13,641 nucleotides of DNA from Comamonadaceae bacterium (GCA_947374485.1 CANCCF010000098.1:1-13641), one strand, 5' to 3'. Numbered from the stretch's first letter, positions 1 through 8,193 are shown. The notes: generated by a model not told the origin, from the sequence alone. Numbers and translations: made by a program.

Positions 1-879
1 TTCGACAACTTCGGGATGGACACCATCTCGCTGGCCGGGCCGCTCAAGGCCAAACTCGACGCCATCCGTGCCGCCGGTTTCAGCCAGGTGATGCTGCTGG
101 CGCGCGACCTGGTGGGCCACCCCGAAGGCTGGCGCGCAGCCGTACAGGAAGTGAAGGACAGCGGCCTGCGCGTCACCGGCTTTCAGGTGCTGCGCGACTT
201 CGAGGGCCTGAGCGGCCATCTGCACGATTACAAGGTGGACATTGCCAAGAGCATGCTGGAGATGTGCCACGCGCTGGACTGCCATGTGATGCTGGCCTGC
301 TCCAGCACCTCCACCCACGCCACGGGTGACAGCAAGAAGCTGGTGCAGGACCTGCGCAAGCTGGCCATGCTGGCCATTCCCATGGACATCCGAATTGCGT
401 TTGAGGCGCTCTCCTGGGGCCGCAGCATCAACGAGTTTCCGCAGGCCTGGGACATCATCTCGGAGGCCGACATGCCCAACCTGGGCCTGGGCTTTGACTC
501 TTTCCACATGTTCGCCACCAAGACGCCCATGGAAGACCTGGAGCTGTTGGACCCCGACAAGATCTTCCTGGTGCAGCTGGCCGACTTCATGTGGCAGGAA
601 ATCAAGACCGTGGAAGAGCGCATCAGCACCGCCCGCACCTTCCGCGTGTTTCCGGGCGAAGGCGTGCACAGCGAGGCGCTGGCCGAGCTGGTGCGCCGGC
701 TGCACAGCCTGGGCTACCGCGGTGACTACAGCTTTGAAGTCTTCAACGACGACTACCAGCAAATGCCACTGGACGTGGTGGCCGAGCGCGCCAGGAAGGC
801 CGCCCTCTGGCTGGGCGAAGACGTGCTGCGCCGCTCGGTGCCGCTGCCCAACGCGCTGCGCCTGAAGCGCGCGCGCTGA
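1..879 (+). CDS. TIM-barrel enzyme, QuiC-like 3-dehydroshikimate dehydratase (5' partial)
   Basis: Sugar phosphate isomerase/epimerase (AP-endonuclease-2-like) TIM barrel. From memory it aligns along its length with Pseudomonas QuiC, a metal-dependent enzyme that dehydrates 3-dehydroshikimate to protocatechuate. Counting from the first in-frame ATG (16), shared blocks are SLAGPL (5-10), RDFEG (60-64), EALSWGR (130-136), DSFH (161-164), VQLAD (186-190), FPGEG (212-216) and FEVFND (240-245). Probable metal ligands and catalytic residues are E130, D161, H164, Q187 and E241. The frame is open back to base 1 and no Shine-Dalgarno lies in the 15 bases before the ATG. The family also has a few residues before the TVSLSG block, so the real start is probably upstream. 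It lies 30 bp before the pcaB-like gene, which supports a role in feeding the protocatechuate pathway. It is a single-domain form, without the C-terminal dioxygenase-like domain some QuiC proteins carry. The fold is certain; the exact substrate is inferred. Confidence 0.8.
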   Translation, partial: FDNFGMDTISLAGPLKAKLDAIRAAGFSQVMLLARDLVGHPEGWRAAVQEVKDSGLRVTGFQVLRDFEGLSGHLHDYKVDIAKSMLEMCHALDCHVMLACSSTSTHATGDSKKLVQDLRKLAMLAIPMDIRIAFEALSWGRSINEFPQAWDIISEADMPNLGLGFDSFHMFATKTPMEDLELLDPDKIFLVQLADFMWQEIKTVEERISTARTFRVFPGEGVHSEALAELVRRLHSLGYRGDYSFEVFNDDYQQMPLDVVAERARKAALWLGEDVLRRSVPLPNALRLKRAR

Positions 880-909
880 TTCTTTCGCCCCGTTGAAGCC
901 AAGGCCAGC

Positions 910-2103
910 ATGGGCAATGTTTTTGAAGGTTTTCTCTCCACCCCCGAGGTGATGGAGGCCTTTGGCGACCGCGCCTTTGTGGCGGCCATGCTGCGCTTTG
1001 AGGCGGCGCTGGCCAATGCGCAGGCCGACGCGGGTGTCATCCCCGAATCAGCCGCCAGGTCGATTGCCGACACCTGCAAGGTCGAGCTATTCGATGCCGC
1101 CAAAATCGTGCGTGAAAGTGCCCGTGCAGGCAGCCTCTCGGTGCCCCTGGTCAACAGCCTCAAAGAAACCGTGGGCCTGTTTAACCGCGAGGCCTCGGCC
1201 TGGGTGCACTTTGGCAGTGTCAGCCAGGACGTGATCGACACCGCCATGGCCCTGATCACACGCGATGTGCTGGTGCTGATTGAGGCTGACCTGCACACCT
1301 GCGTCAATGCCATTCTCGCGCTCGCCGAACAGCACCTGGACACCCCCATGCTGGCGCGCACCCTGATGCAGCCCGCCTCCGTCACCAGCTTTGGCCTCAA
1401 GTGCGTGAACTGGGCCGCCCCCTTGGTGCGCGGCCTGCGGCGCCTGCAGGCGGCCAAGGCAGGTGCGCTCAAGGTGCAACTCGGCGGCGGCATTGGCACC
1501 CTGGCGCGCATGGGCAACAAGGGCCCGCAGATCACCGCCCATATGGCCGAGGCCCTGGGCCTGGGCCTGCCCCGCGCGCCCTGGCACACCCAGCGTGACG
1601 AGTGGATTGCCCTGGCCTGCGAACTCGGCCTGATGGCGGGCAGCCTGGGCAAGATTGCCAAGGACGTGTCCTTGTTGGGCCAGTTCGAGGTGGGCGAGGT
1701 GTGGGAACGCCACGAGCCCGGCCGCGGGGCCTCGAGCGACATGCCGCACAAGAACAATCCCGTCGCCAGCATGGCCGCGCTAGCCGCCGCACAGCGCGTG
1801 CCGCAACGCCTGGCTGCCCTCTTGGCCAGCATGCCGCACGAACACGAACGCGCGTTGGGCGGCTGGCAGGCGGAGCTGGCCGAATGGTCGCAGCTGCTGA
1901 TGTCGGTGCACGCCAGCTCTAAGGCGATGGCGCAGGCCCTGCCTTTTCTGGTGGTGGACACAGCGCGCATGCGCAGCCACATCGACGCGGCAGCGCGCTC
2001 GGTGGACAAGGACAGCGCCAAGACCTGGTTCGACCCGGCACTGGCCCTTGGGGCGGGGCAGTTGGCGCGCGACTACCTTGGGGCTTTGCAACGGGCTGAG
2101 TGA
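910..2103 (+). CDS. pcaB: 3-carboxy-cis,cis-muconate cycloisomerase (PcaB-like)
   Basis: Fumarase/aspartase superfamily protein of 397 residues. PcaB converts 3-carboxy-cis,cis-muconate to gamma-carboxymuconolactone in the cytoplasmic protocatechuate branch of the beta-ketoadipate pathway. Seen: the helical N-terminal part with FEGFLSTPEV (5-14), the SQDVIDTAM block (105-113), ARTLMQPASVTSFGLK (149-164) and the superfamily loop ASSDMPHKNNP (274-284). The usual Gly before the first Ser of that loop is Ala274. The C-terminal part is short: family members I know are about 450 residues, and here the helices expected after TARMRSHIDAAA (351-362) are almost absent before the WFDPALALG-like tail (373-381). 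Start chosen at ATG 910, with AAGG 5 bp upstream and a conserved N-terminus. Probably cotranscribed with the preceding dehydratase-like gene. Another lyase of the superfamily is possible but less likely. Confidence 0.85.
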   Translation: MGNVFEGFLSTPEVMEAFGDRAFVAAMLRFEAALANAQADAGVIPESAARSIADTCKVELFDAAKIVRESARAGSLSVPLVNSLKETVGLFNREASAWVHFGSVSQDVIDTAMALITRDVLVLIEADLHTCVNAILALAEQHLDTPMLARTLMQPASVTSFGLKCVNWAAPLVRGLRRLQAAKAGALKVQLGGGIGTLARMGNKGPQITAHMAEALGLGLPRAPWHTQRDEWIALACELGLMAGSLGKIAKDVSLLGQFEVGEVWERHEPGRGASSDMPHKNNPVASMAALAAAQRVPQRLAALLASMPHEHERALGGWQAELAEWSQLLMSVHASSKAMAQALPFLVVDTARMRSHIDAAARSVDKDSAKTWFDPALALGAGQLARDYLGALQRAE

Positions 2104-2120
2104 ATTCGGTTTTCAGGCGG

Positions 2121-2156
2121 TTTTTTTCACGCGCTGCGTTTTTTTCACGCGCTGCG
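2121..2156. repeat. 18-bp tandem direct repeat, two perfect copies
   Basis: The unit tttttttcacgcgctgcg occurs at 2121-2138 and again at 2139-2156 with no mismatch. Each copy begins with a run of seven T. The second copy runs directly into the left arm of the inverted repeat at 2161, so the two look like parts of one element. Confidence 0.95.
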
Positions 2157-2229
2157 CGGAAAGGGGATACGCCGGGCTCCTCATACGGGAGTACCCCAAA
2201 TCGGAGCCCGGCGTATCCCCTTCCCGCGC
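2154..2229. repeat. Large inverted repeat, REP/BIME-like hairpin
   Basis: The left arm aaggggatacgccgggctcc (2161-2180) is perfectly complementary to 2203-2222. After one mismatch the pairing extends six more bases (2154-2159 with 2224-2229), giving a 27-bp stem with one mismatch. The 22-base loop (2181-2202) holds a small nested dyad, ggg (2187-2189) with ccc (2194-2196). There is no T tract 3' of the stem on the plus strand, so it is not a canonical intrinsic terminator. The form is typical of dispersed extragenic palindromes, but copy number cannot be judged here because no second copy occurs in the window. Confidence 0.85.
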
Positions 2230-2246
2230 GAACCCATGCAAGCGTG

Positions 2247-2284
2247 ACACCAACAGACACGTAGGTTGGCCGACCGACTGGTGT
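2247..2284. repeat. Weak dyads in the efflux operon leader
   Basis: ACACCA (2247-2252) is complementary to TGGTGT (2279-2284). Inside it CCAAC (2250-2254) pairs with GTTGG (2265-2269), and GGTTGG/CCGACC (2264-2275) is a near-perfect 12-bp palindrome with one mismatch. These could be an operator for an unseen repressor or chance structure in GC-rich DNA. They overlap, so not all can form at once. Confidence 0.3.
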
Positions 2285-2459
2285 GGAGTGACGGGGTGTT
2301 GGTATTTTCGATGCGAGCGACGACACGCCACTGTAAGCTGGAGGCACCCGCCCTTGCCCCTCCAGCGCACCCACCCGCAGCCGCGAAAGACACGGCTCAA
2401 CGGACGCCCAAGACCCCTGGCCAGGTGCCGGAGCATATGAAGCAGGTAAGCTCAAGCCC

Positions 2460-3938
2460 ATGAACCCCTTGCACCGCCTTGCATCCCTGTTTGCAACCCT
2501 GTCACTGGGCGTGTTGGCAGCCGGTTGCGCACAGCAGCCCCAGCGCGTTGCCGATGACACCCTGGCCGCCAGCGAGCTGCCACCCGGCTGGAATGCACCC
2601 CTGCCCCACGGCGGCAACCCGGCCCGGCTGGCGCAGTGGTGGCAGGCGCTGGGCGACCCGGTGCTGCTGGAGCTGATCGAGTCCGCCCAGCGCGTCAGCC
2701 CCACGCTGGCCAGTGCTACTTCGCGCCTGGCGCAATCGCGCGCCACCCTGGCCATTGCCGGTGCCGCCAACCGGCCCGGCCTGAATGGCTCGCTGAGTGC
2801 CCAACGCGGCGTCTCCAGCGCCAGCCCTACGGTGGCTACGGCCCTGCAGGCCAGCCTGGATGCGTCCTGGGAGATTGACCTGTTCGGCGCCAACAGGGCC
2901 ACCGCAAGTGCGGCCGAGGCCCGGTTGCAGGGCGCGACGGCGGGCTGGCACGAGGCGCGCGTGTCGGTGGCCGCTGACACGGCCAATCTGGTTTTTTCAT
3001 GGCGCAGCTGCCGCCAGGTACTGGCCGTGCTGCAGGCCGACAGCCGCTCGCGCGGCGAGACGGCACGCCTGAGCGCGCTCAGTGCCCAGGCAGGCTTCAC
3101 GGCGCCAGCGGTGTCTGCCCTGGCCCAGGCCAGTGCGGCCGAGGGCCGCGCCCGTGCCGCGCAGCAAGCCAGCCAGTGCGACAGCACCCTCAAAGCCCTG
3201 GTGGCGCTGACCGCCATGGCCGAGCCCACGCTGCGAGAGCGCTTGCAAGGAGGCAGTGACGCCACAAGCCCCCTGTCCAGCGGCCTGTTGGACGGCCGTG
3301 CAGCAGACACCCAGCCTGCCGCCATGCCCGCGGTGTCCAGCGTGCCCGCCGAAGTACTCTCGCAGCGCCCCGACCTCTACACCGCGCAGCGCGAAGTGGC
3401 CGCTGCCAGCGCCGACCTGGGCGCCGCAGAGGCCCAGCGCTACCCGCGCCTCACCCTCAATGGCCAGATCGGCACGCTGAACTACACCAGCCAGGGCGTC
3501 ACCACCGACCTCAGCACCTGGTCGATTGGCCCGCTCACACTCAGCCTGCCGATTCTGGACGGCGGGCGGCGCGTCGCCAACGTGCAGGCGGCCCAGGCCC
3601 GCTACACCGAGGCCGCAGCCCTGTACCGCGCCAAAGCGCGCCAGGCCGTGCGCGAGGTGGAAGAGGCCCTGCTCACCTTGGCGAGCACAGCCGCGCAAAA
3701 GGAAGACGCCGCGATTGCGGCTGCGGGCTACAGCACATCGTTCAACGCCACCCAGGCGCGTCTGACTGCGGGGTCTGCAGCCCTGCCCGAACTCGAAGAC
3801 GCGCGGCGCAGCATGCTGGCCGCACAAACCAACCTGCTGCAGCTTGACCTGCAGCGCACCCAGGCCTGGATTGCCCTGTACCGTGCACTGGGCGGCGGCT
3901 GGAATACCGATGCAACCCTGCCACCCGACAGCCATTGA
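2460..3938 (+). CDS. RND efflux outer membrane channel, NodT/OprM family lipoprotein
   Basis: TolC-like outer membrane factor of 492 residues, the exit duct of a tripartite efflux pump. The N-terminus is a lipoprotein signal: a hydrophobic stretch (about 7-20) ending in LAAGC with the lipidated Cys at 23. The two outer-membrane-efflux repeats are visible. The first contains SWEIDLFG (136-143). The second contains the family hallmark around residues 296-332, with RPDLYTAQREVAAASADLG followed by QRYPRLTLNG. Alanine- and glutamine-rich helices (80-103, 145-250, 370-475) fit the periplasmic coiled-coil tunnel. Length is normal for the family. ATG 2460 gives the complete lipoprotein signal; AGG at 2444-2446 is a weak, rather distant ribosome binding site. 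First gene of the pump operon, ending 5 bp before the adaptor ATG. Substrate unknown. Confidence 0.93.
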   Translation: MNPLHRLASLFATLSLGVLAAGCAQQPQRVADDTLAASELPPGWNAPLPHGGNPARLAQWWQALGDPVLLELIESAQRVSPTLASATSRLAQSRATLAIAGAANRPGLNGSLSAQRGVSSASPTVATALQASLDASWEIDLFGANRATASAAEARLQGATAGWHEARVSVAADTANLVFSWRSCRQVLAVLQADSRSRGETARLSALSAQAGFTAPAVSALAQASAAEGRARAAQQASQCDSTLKALVALTAMAEPTLRERLQGGSDATSPLSSGLLDGRAADTQPAAMPAVSSVPAEVLSQRPDLYTAQREVAAASADLGAAEAQRYPRLTLNGQIGTLNYTSQGVTTDLSTWSIGPLTLSLPILDGGRRVANVQAAQARYTEAAALYRAKARQAVREVEEALLTLASTAAQKEDAAIAAAGYSTSFNATQARLTAGSAALPELEDARRSMLAAQTNLLQLDLQRTQAWIALYRALGGGWNTDATLPPDSH

Positions 3939-3943
3939 TTTGA

Positions 3944-5098
3944 ATGACCTGCATGAAACAAAAACCGTTCACCCCCCTCACGCTGGCCACGGCCCTGTGC
4001 CTGGCCCTGGCAGGCCTTGGCCTGTCGCTGGGCTTTGGCCCCGCCAGCCACGCCGAAGATGCCAAAGCCGCCAAGGCCGACGCCAGCAATGCCGCGCCCA
4101 AAGCCTCCATGACCGTCACCACCGCCAAGCCCAGCCAAAGCGCCCTGCCCGTGCGCCTGGCCGCCAACGGCAACATCGCAGCCTGGCAAGAAGCCAGCGT
4201 GGGCTCGGAATCCGGCGGGCTCAAGCTGCTGGAGGTGCGCGCCAATGTCGGTGATGTGGTCAAACAGGGCCAGGTGCTGGCGGTGTTTGCAGCTGACACG
4301 GTGCAGGCCGATGTGGCGCTGGCGCGTGCCACCCTGGCCGAGGCCCAGGCCAACGCCGCCGATGCGCTGGCCAACGCCGAGCGCGCGCGCAGCCTGCAGG
4401 CCAGCGGCGCCTTGAGCACGCAGCAAATCAACCAGTACAGCACGGCTGACCTCTCCGCCAAAGCGCGGGTGCAAAGCGCGCAGGCGCAACTGGCCCAGCA
4501 GGAGCTGCGCCTCAAGCACACCCAGGTGCTGGCGCCTGACAGCGGCATCATCTCCGCGCGCAGCGCCACCGTGGGTGCCGTGCTGGGTGCTGGCACCGAG
4601 CTCTTTCGCCTGATCCGCCAGGGCCGCCTGGAGTGGCGCGCCGAGGTGACATCGGCCGAGCTGGGCCGCATCAAGGTGGGCACGCCGGTGCAGGTGCAAG
4701 GCGCCAGCGGCGCCGCAGTGGCGGGCAAGGTGCGCATGGTCGCACCCACCGTGGACCCGCAGACGCGCGCGGCGCTGGTGTACGTGGACCTGGCCACACC
4801 GGCCAACAACGGAATCAAGGCGGGCATGTTTGCGCGCGGTGAATTTGCGCTCGGGAGTACCGGGGCCTTGACCGTGCCGCAACAGGCGGTCGTGGTACGC
4901 GACGGTTTCAATTACATCTTCAGCCTCGGCAAAGACAACAAGGTGGCGCAACAAAAAGTCGAGGTGGGGCGGCGTGTGGGCGAGCAGGTGGAAGTGCTCA
5001 AGGGCCTGTCGGCTGACGCCACCATTGCGGTCACCGGCGCGGGCTTTTTGAACGATGGCGACACGGTGCGCGTGGCCAACAAAGACGCTGCGCCATGA
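3944..5098 (+). CDS. RND efflux periplasmic adaptor (membrane fusion protein)
   Basis: HlyD/AcrA-type adaptor of 384 residues that bridges the inner membrane pump and the outer membrane channel. A signal sequence (hydrophobic 11-33) ends near ASHA/ED (34-38) with no lipobox Cys, so it is probably processed by signal peptidase I. Split lipoyl halves lie at about 80-116 (AAWQEASVGSESGG, VGDVVKQGQVLAVF) and 195-225 (VLAPDSGIISARSATVGAVL). Between them is a short Ala/Gln-rich alpha hairpin (118-190). Beta-barrel and membrane-proximal domains follow (230-370, with VPQQAVVVRDGFNYIF at 311-326). A second in-frame ATG at 3953 (MKQKPF) is an equally good start; neither has a clear Shine-Dalgarno. The stop overlaps the pump ATG by 4 bp (ATGA), which indicates translational coupling. 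Confidence 0.92.
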   Translation: MTCMKQKPFTPLTLATALCLALAGLGLSLGFGPASHAEDAKAAKADASNAAPKASMTVTTAKPSQSALPVRLAANGNIAAWQEASVGSESGGLKLLEVRANVGDVVKQGQVLAVFAADTVQADVALARATLAEAQANAADALANAERARSLQASGALSTQQINQYSTADLSAKARVQSAQAQLAQQELRLKHTQVLAPDSGIISARSATVGAVLGAGTELFRLIRQGRLEWRAEVTSAELGRIKVGTPVQVQGASGAAVAGKVRMVAPTVDPQTRAALVYVDLATPANNGIKAGMFARGEFALGSTGALTVPQQAVVVRDGFNYIFSLGKDNKVAQQKVEVGRRVGEQVEVLKGLSADATIAVTGAGFLNDGDTVRVANKDAAP

Positions 5099-8000
5099 AT
5101 GTCTCGGCCTGGTCCATCAAAAACCCCATTGCCGGGGTGATGCTGTTTGTCATGCTGACCTTTGCCGGCGTGCTGTCCTTCAACAGCATGAAGGTGCAGA
5201 ACTTTCCCGACCTGGACCTGCCCACGGTGGTGGTGTCCGCGTCCCTCCCCGGCGCCGCACCCGCACAGCTGGAGACCGAAGTCGCGCGCAAGATGGAAAA
5301 CGCCATCGCCAGCCTGCAGGGCCTCAAGCACATCTACACCAAGGTGCAGGATGGCGGCCTCACCATCACCGCCGAGTTCCGTCTGGAAAAACCGGGCCAG
5401 GAGGCGGTGGACGATGTGCGCTCGGCCATTGCCCAGATCCGCGCCGACCTGCCCGCGGACCTGCGCGACCCGGCGGTGAGCAAGATCAATCTGGCGGGAT
5501 CGCCGGTCTTGGCGTACACCGTCGGTTCCAGCCAACTCGACGATGAGGGCTTGAGCTGGTTTGTCGACAACACCATCACCCGCAAGCTGCTCTCGGTGCG
5601 CGGCGTGGGCGCCATCAACCGCGTGGGCGGCGCCGACCGCCAGGTGGAGGTGGCGCTCGACCCGGAGCGCCTGCAGGCCCTGGGCGCCACGGCGGCCGAC
5701 ATCTCGCGTCAGTTGAAGCTCACGCAGCAGGAATCGGCTGGGGGCCGCGCCGATGTGGGGGGCAGTGAACAGCCCATGCGCACCCTCGCCACCGTGGGCT
5801 CGGCGCGTGAGCTCGAAGCCATCTCGCTGGCGCTGCCGGACGGGCGCCACATCCGTCTCGACCAGGTGGCCACCATCCGCGACACCGTGGCCGAGCCGCG
5901 CGCGGCCGCCCTGCTCAACGGCAAGCCGGTGGTGGGCTTTGAGGTCGCACGCAGCAAGGGCGCCAGCGAAATCGAGGTGGGCAACGGCGTGCGCAAGGCG
6001 CTCGAAGAGCTGCGCCTGCAACACCCCGACATGCAGATCACCGAGGCCTTTGATTTTGTGACGCCCGTGCAGGAGGAATACGACGGCTCCATGCACCTGC
6101 TCTACGAAGGCGCGGCACTGGCCGTGCTGGTGGTGTGGCTGTTCCTGCGCGACTGGCGCGCCACCTTTGTCTCGGCCGTGGCGCTGCCGCTCTCGGCCAT
6201 TCCGGCCTTCATTGGCATGCAGCAGCTGGGCTTCACCATCAATGTGGTGACGCTGTTGGCGCTCTCCTTGGTCATCGGCATTCTGGTGGACGACGCCATC
6301 GTGGAGGTGGAAAACATCGTGCGCCACCTGCGCATGGGCAAGAGCCCCTACCAGGCGGCCATGGAGGCGGCCGACGAGATTGGCCTGGCCGTCATTGCCA
6401 CCACCTTCACCCTGATTGCGGTGTTCCTGCCCACCGCCTTCATGGCCGGTATTCCGGGCAAGTTCTTCAAGCAGTTTGGCTGGACCGCCTCACTGGCGGT
6501 GGCCGCATCTCTGCTGGTGGCGCGGGTGCTGACGCCCATGATGGCGGCCTACATTCTGAAACCCATTGTCACGGCGCAGGCCGAGCCGCGCTGGATGCGC
6601 ATCTACATGCGCTGGGCCGCCTGGTGCGTGGGGCACAGGCTCGTCACCGCCGCGGCCGCGCTGGCCTTCTTTATCGGCTCGCTGATGCTGATACCGCTTT
6701 TGCCCAAGGGCTTTATTCCGCCGGACGACAACTCGCAAACCCAGGCCTATCTGGAGCTGCCCCCGGGCACCACCCTGGCACAGACCAAGGTGGTGGCAGA
6801 AGACGCGCGCCTGCGGATCATGCAAGTGCCGCACATCAAAAGTGTCTACACCACCATAGGCGGCGGTGCGGCGGGCAGCGACCCGTTTGCAGCCCAGGGT
6901 GCCGCCGAGGCGCGCAAGGCCACGCTCACCATCCTGCTCGACGAACGCCACGCGCGCCCGCGCAAGCAGGGCATAGAGCAGCAGATCCGCGAGGCACTGG
7001 AGCCCATTGCCGGTATCCGCAGCAAGGTGGGCCTGGGCGGCTCGGGCGAGAAATACGTGCTGGTGCTCAGCGGCGAAGACCCGGCAGCATTGAACACTGC
7101 CGCACACGCGGTGGAAAAAGACCTGCGCACCATCCCGGGCCTGGGCAATGTGGCCTCGAGTGCCAGCCTGGTACGCCCGGAAATTGCCGTGCGTCCGGAC
7201 TTCGCGCGCGCCGCCGACCTGGGTGTGACCAGTGCCGCCATTGGCGAAACCCTGCGCATTGCCACCCTGGGCGACTATGACGCAGCACTCCCCAAGCTCA
7301 ACCTGAGCCAGCGCCAGATCCCCATCGTCGTCAAGCTCGATAGCGCAGCGCGCGCCGACCTCGACCTGCTCGGGCGCCTGTCGGTGCCCGGCGCACGCGG
7401 CCCGGTGATGCTCAGCCAAGTGGCCACGCTCGACGTGGCGGGCGGACCGGCGGTGATCGACCGCTACGACCGCTCGCGCAACATCAACTTTGATATCGAG
7501 CTCTCAGGCCTGCCGCTGGGTGAGGTGGCGGCGGCCGTGCAAGCCCTGCCCGCCATCCGGCAACTGCCACCCGGTGTGGCGGTGCGTGAGGTTGGTGATG
7601 CGGAGGTGATGGGCGAGCTCTTTGCCAGCTTTGGCCTGGCCATGCTGACCGGCGTGTTGTGCATCTACATCGTGCTGGTGCTGCTGTTCAAGAGCCTGTT
7701 GCACCCGGTGACCATCCTGTTTGCCCTGCCGCTCTCGCTGGGCGGCGCCTTTGTGGGTCTGCTGCTGGCGGACAAGAGCTTTTCCATGCCGTCCCTCATT
7801 GGCCTGATCATGCTCATGGGGGTGGCCACCAAGAATTCGATTCTGCTGGTGGAGTACGCCATCCTGGCGCGGCGCGAGCATGGCATGACGCGCTGGGAGG
7901 CACTGATGGACGCCTGCCACAAGCGGGCAAGGCCCATCATCATGACCACCCTGGCCATGGGCGCGGGCATGATGCCCATTGCCATTGGCCTGGGCGCGGC

Positions 8001-8193
8001 CGACACCAGCTTTCGCGCGCCCATGGCGATTGCGGTGATTGGCGGGCTGATTACTTCCACCTTTTTGAGCCTGTTGGTGATACCGGCGGTGTTCACCTAC
8101 ATCGACGACCTGGGGCAATGGACGGCACGCCTGCTTCAGCGCCGCAAAAGTGCTGCACAGCGGGAAAACCCAAGTAACATCAGCGCAAAATAA
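5095..8193 (+). CDS. RND efflux pump, HAE1 family inner membrane transporter
   Basis: Proton-driven AcrB-type transporter of 1032 residues, normal for the family. Seen: TM1 (about 10-30), a first periplasmic porter/docking loop, TM2-TM6 (about 335-490), TM7 (518-536), the second loop opening with GFIPPDDNSQTQ (539-550) and PPGTTLAQT, then TM8-TM12. The proton relay is complete by alignment to AcrB: D399 and D400 in GILVDDAIVEVEN, K913 in TKNSILLVEY, R944 in KRARP and T951. The paired acidic residues and this relay fit the drug-exporting HAE1 class rather than the heavy-metal HME class. Probable substrates are hydrophobic or amphiphilic compounds, but the sequence does not name them. It is coupled to the adaptor by a 4-bp overlap, and the PAS-GGDEF-EAL gene follows after 9 bp. 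Confidence 0.95.
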   Translation: MNVSAWSIKNPIAGVMLFVMLTFAGVLSFNSMKVQNFPDLDLPTVVVSASLPGAAPAQLETEVARKMENAIASLQGLKHIYTKVQDGGLTITAEFRLEKPGQEAVDDVRSAIAQIRADLPADLRDPAVSKINLAGSPVLAYTVGSSQLDDEGLSWFVDNTITRKLLSVRGVGAINRVGGADRQVEVALDPERLQALGATAADISRQLKLTQQESAGGRADVGGSEQPMRTLATVGSARELEAISLALPDGRHIRLDQVATIRDTVAEPRAAALLNGKPVVGFEVARSKGASEIEVGNGVRKALEELRLQHPDMQITEAFDFVTPVQEEYDGSMHLLYEGAALAVLVVWLFLRDWRATFVSAVALPLSAIPAFIGMQQLGFTINVVTLLALSLVIGILVDDAIVEVENIVRHLRMGKSPYQAAMEAADEIGLAVIATTFTLIAVFLPTAFMAGIPGKFFKQFGWTASLAVAASLLVARVLTPMMAAYILKPIVTAQAEPRWMRIYMRWAAWCVGHRLVTAAAALAFFIGSLMLIPLLPKGFIPPDDNSQTQAYLELPPGTTLAQTKVVAEDARLRIMQVPHIKSVYTTIGGGAAGSDPFAAQGAAEARKATLTILLDERHARPRKQGIEQQIREALEPIAGIRSKVGLGGSGEKYVLVLSGEDPAALNTAAHAVEKDLRTIPGLGNVASSASLVRPEIAVRPDFARAADLGVTSAAIGETLRIATLGDYDAALPKLNLSQRQIPIVVKLDSAARADLDLLGRLSVPGARGPVMLSQVATLDVAGGPAVIDRYDRSRNINFDIELSGLPLGEVAAAVQALPAIRQLPPGVAVREVGDAEVMGELFASFGLAMLTGVLCIYIVLVLLFKSLLHPVTILFALPLSLGGAFVGLLLADKSFSMPSLIGLIMLMGVATKNSILLVEYAILARREHGMTRWEALMDACHKRARPIIMTTLAMGAGMMPIAIGLGAADTSFRAPMAIAVIGGLITSTFLSLLVIPAVFTYIDDLGQWTARLLQRRKSAAQRENPSNISAK

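Larger units (their letters stand above)
2104..2459. other. 356-bp intergenic region between pcaB and the efflux operon
   Basis: The only long gene-free stretch. Its first third carries the tandem repeat and the large inverted repeat listed separately. The remainder (about 2231-2459) is a leader before the efflux operon, with two weak dyads around 2247-2284. I found no convincing sigma-70 promoter; TTGGTA at 2299-2304 has no good -10 partner at normal spacing. I found no T-tract terminator for pcaB: the two T runs lie before, not after, the strong hairpin. Small open frames crossing here are made largely of repeat sequence and match no family I know. Confidence 0.7.

Noticed and set aside
2154..2229. 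Inverted repeat as a rho-independent terminator of pcaB
   Set aside because: The T runs are 5' of the stem on the plus strand and read as A runs 3' of it on the minus strand, so neither direction has the stem followed by U tract.
2048..2440. Plus-strand 130-codon frame starting inside pcaB and crossing the intergenic repeat
   Set aside because: It begins within pcaB in another frame, much of its translation is the tandem and inverted repeat, and no ribosome binding site or homologue is evident.
1919..3325. 468-codon minus-strand open frame spanning the end of pcaB, the intergenic repeat and the outer membrane channel gene
   Set aside because: It is antisense to two well-supported genes and reads through the palindrome; Ala/Arg/Ser-rich composition is typical of GC-driven shadow frames and no family is recognisable.
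4912..6327. 471-codon minus-strand open frame opposite the adaptor/pump junction
   Set aside because: His/Gly/Ala-rich shadow of the RND gene with no motif of its own.
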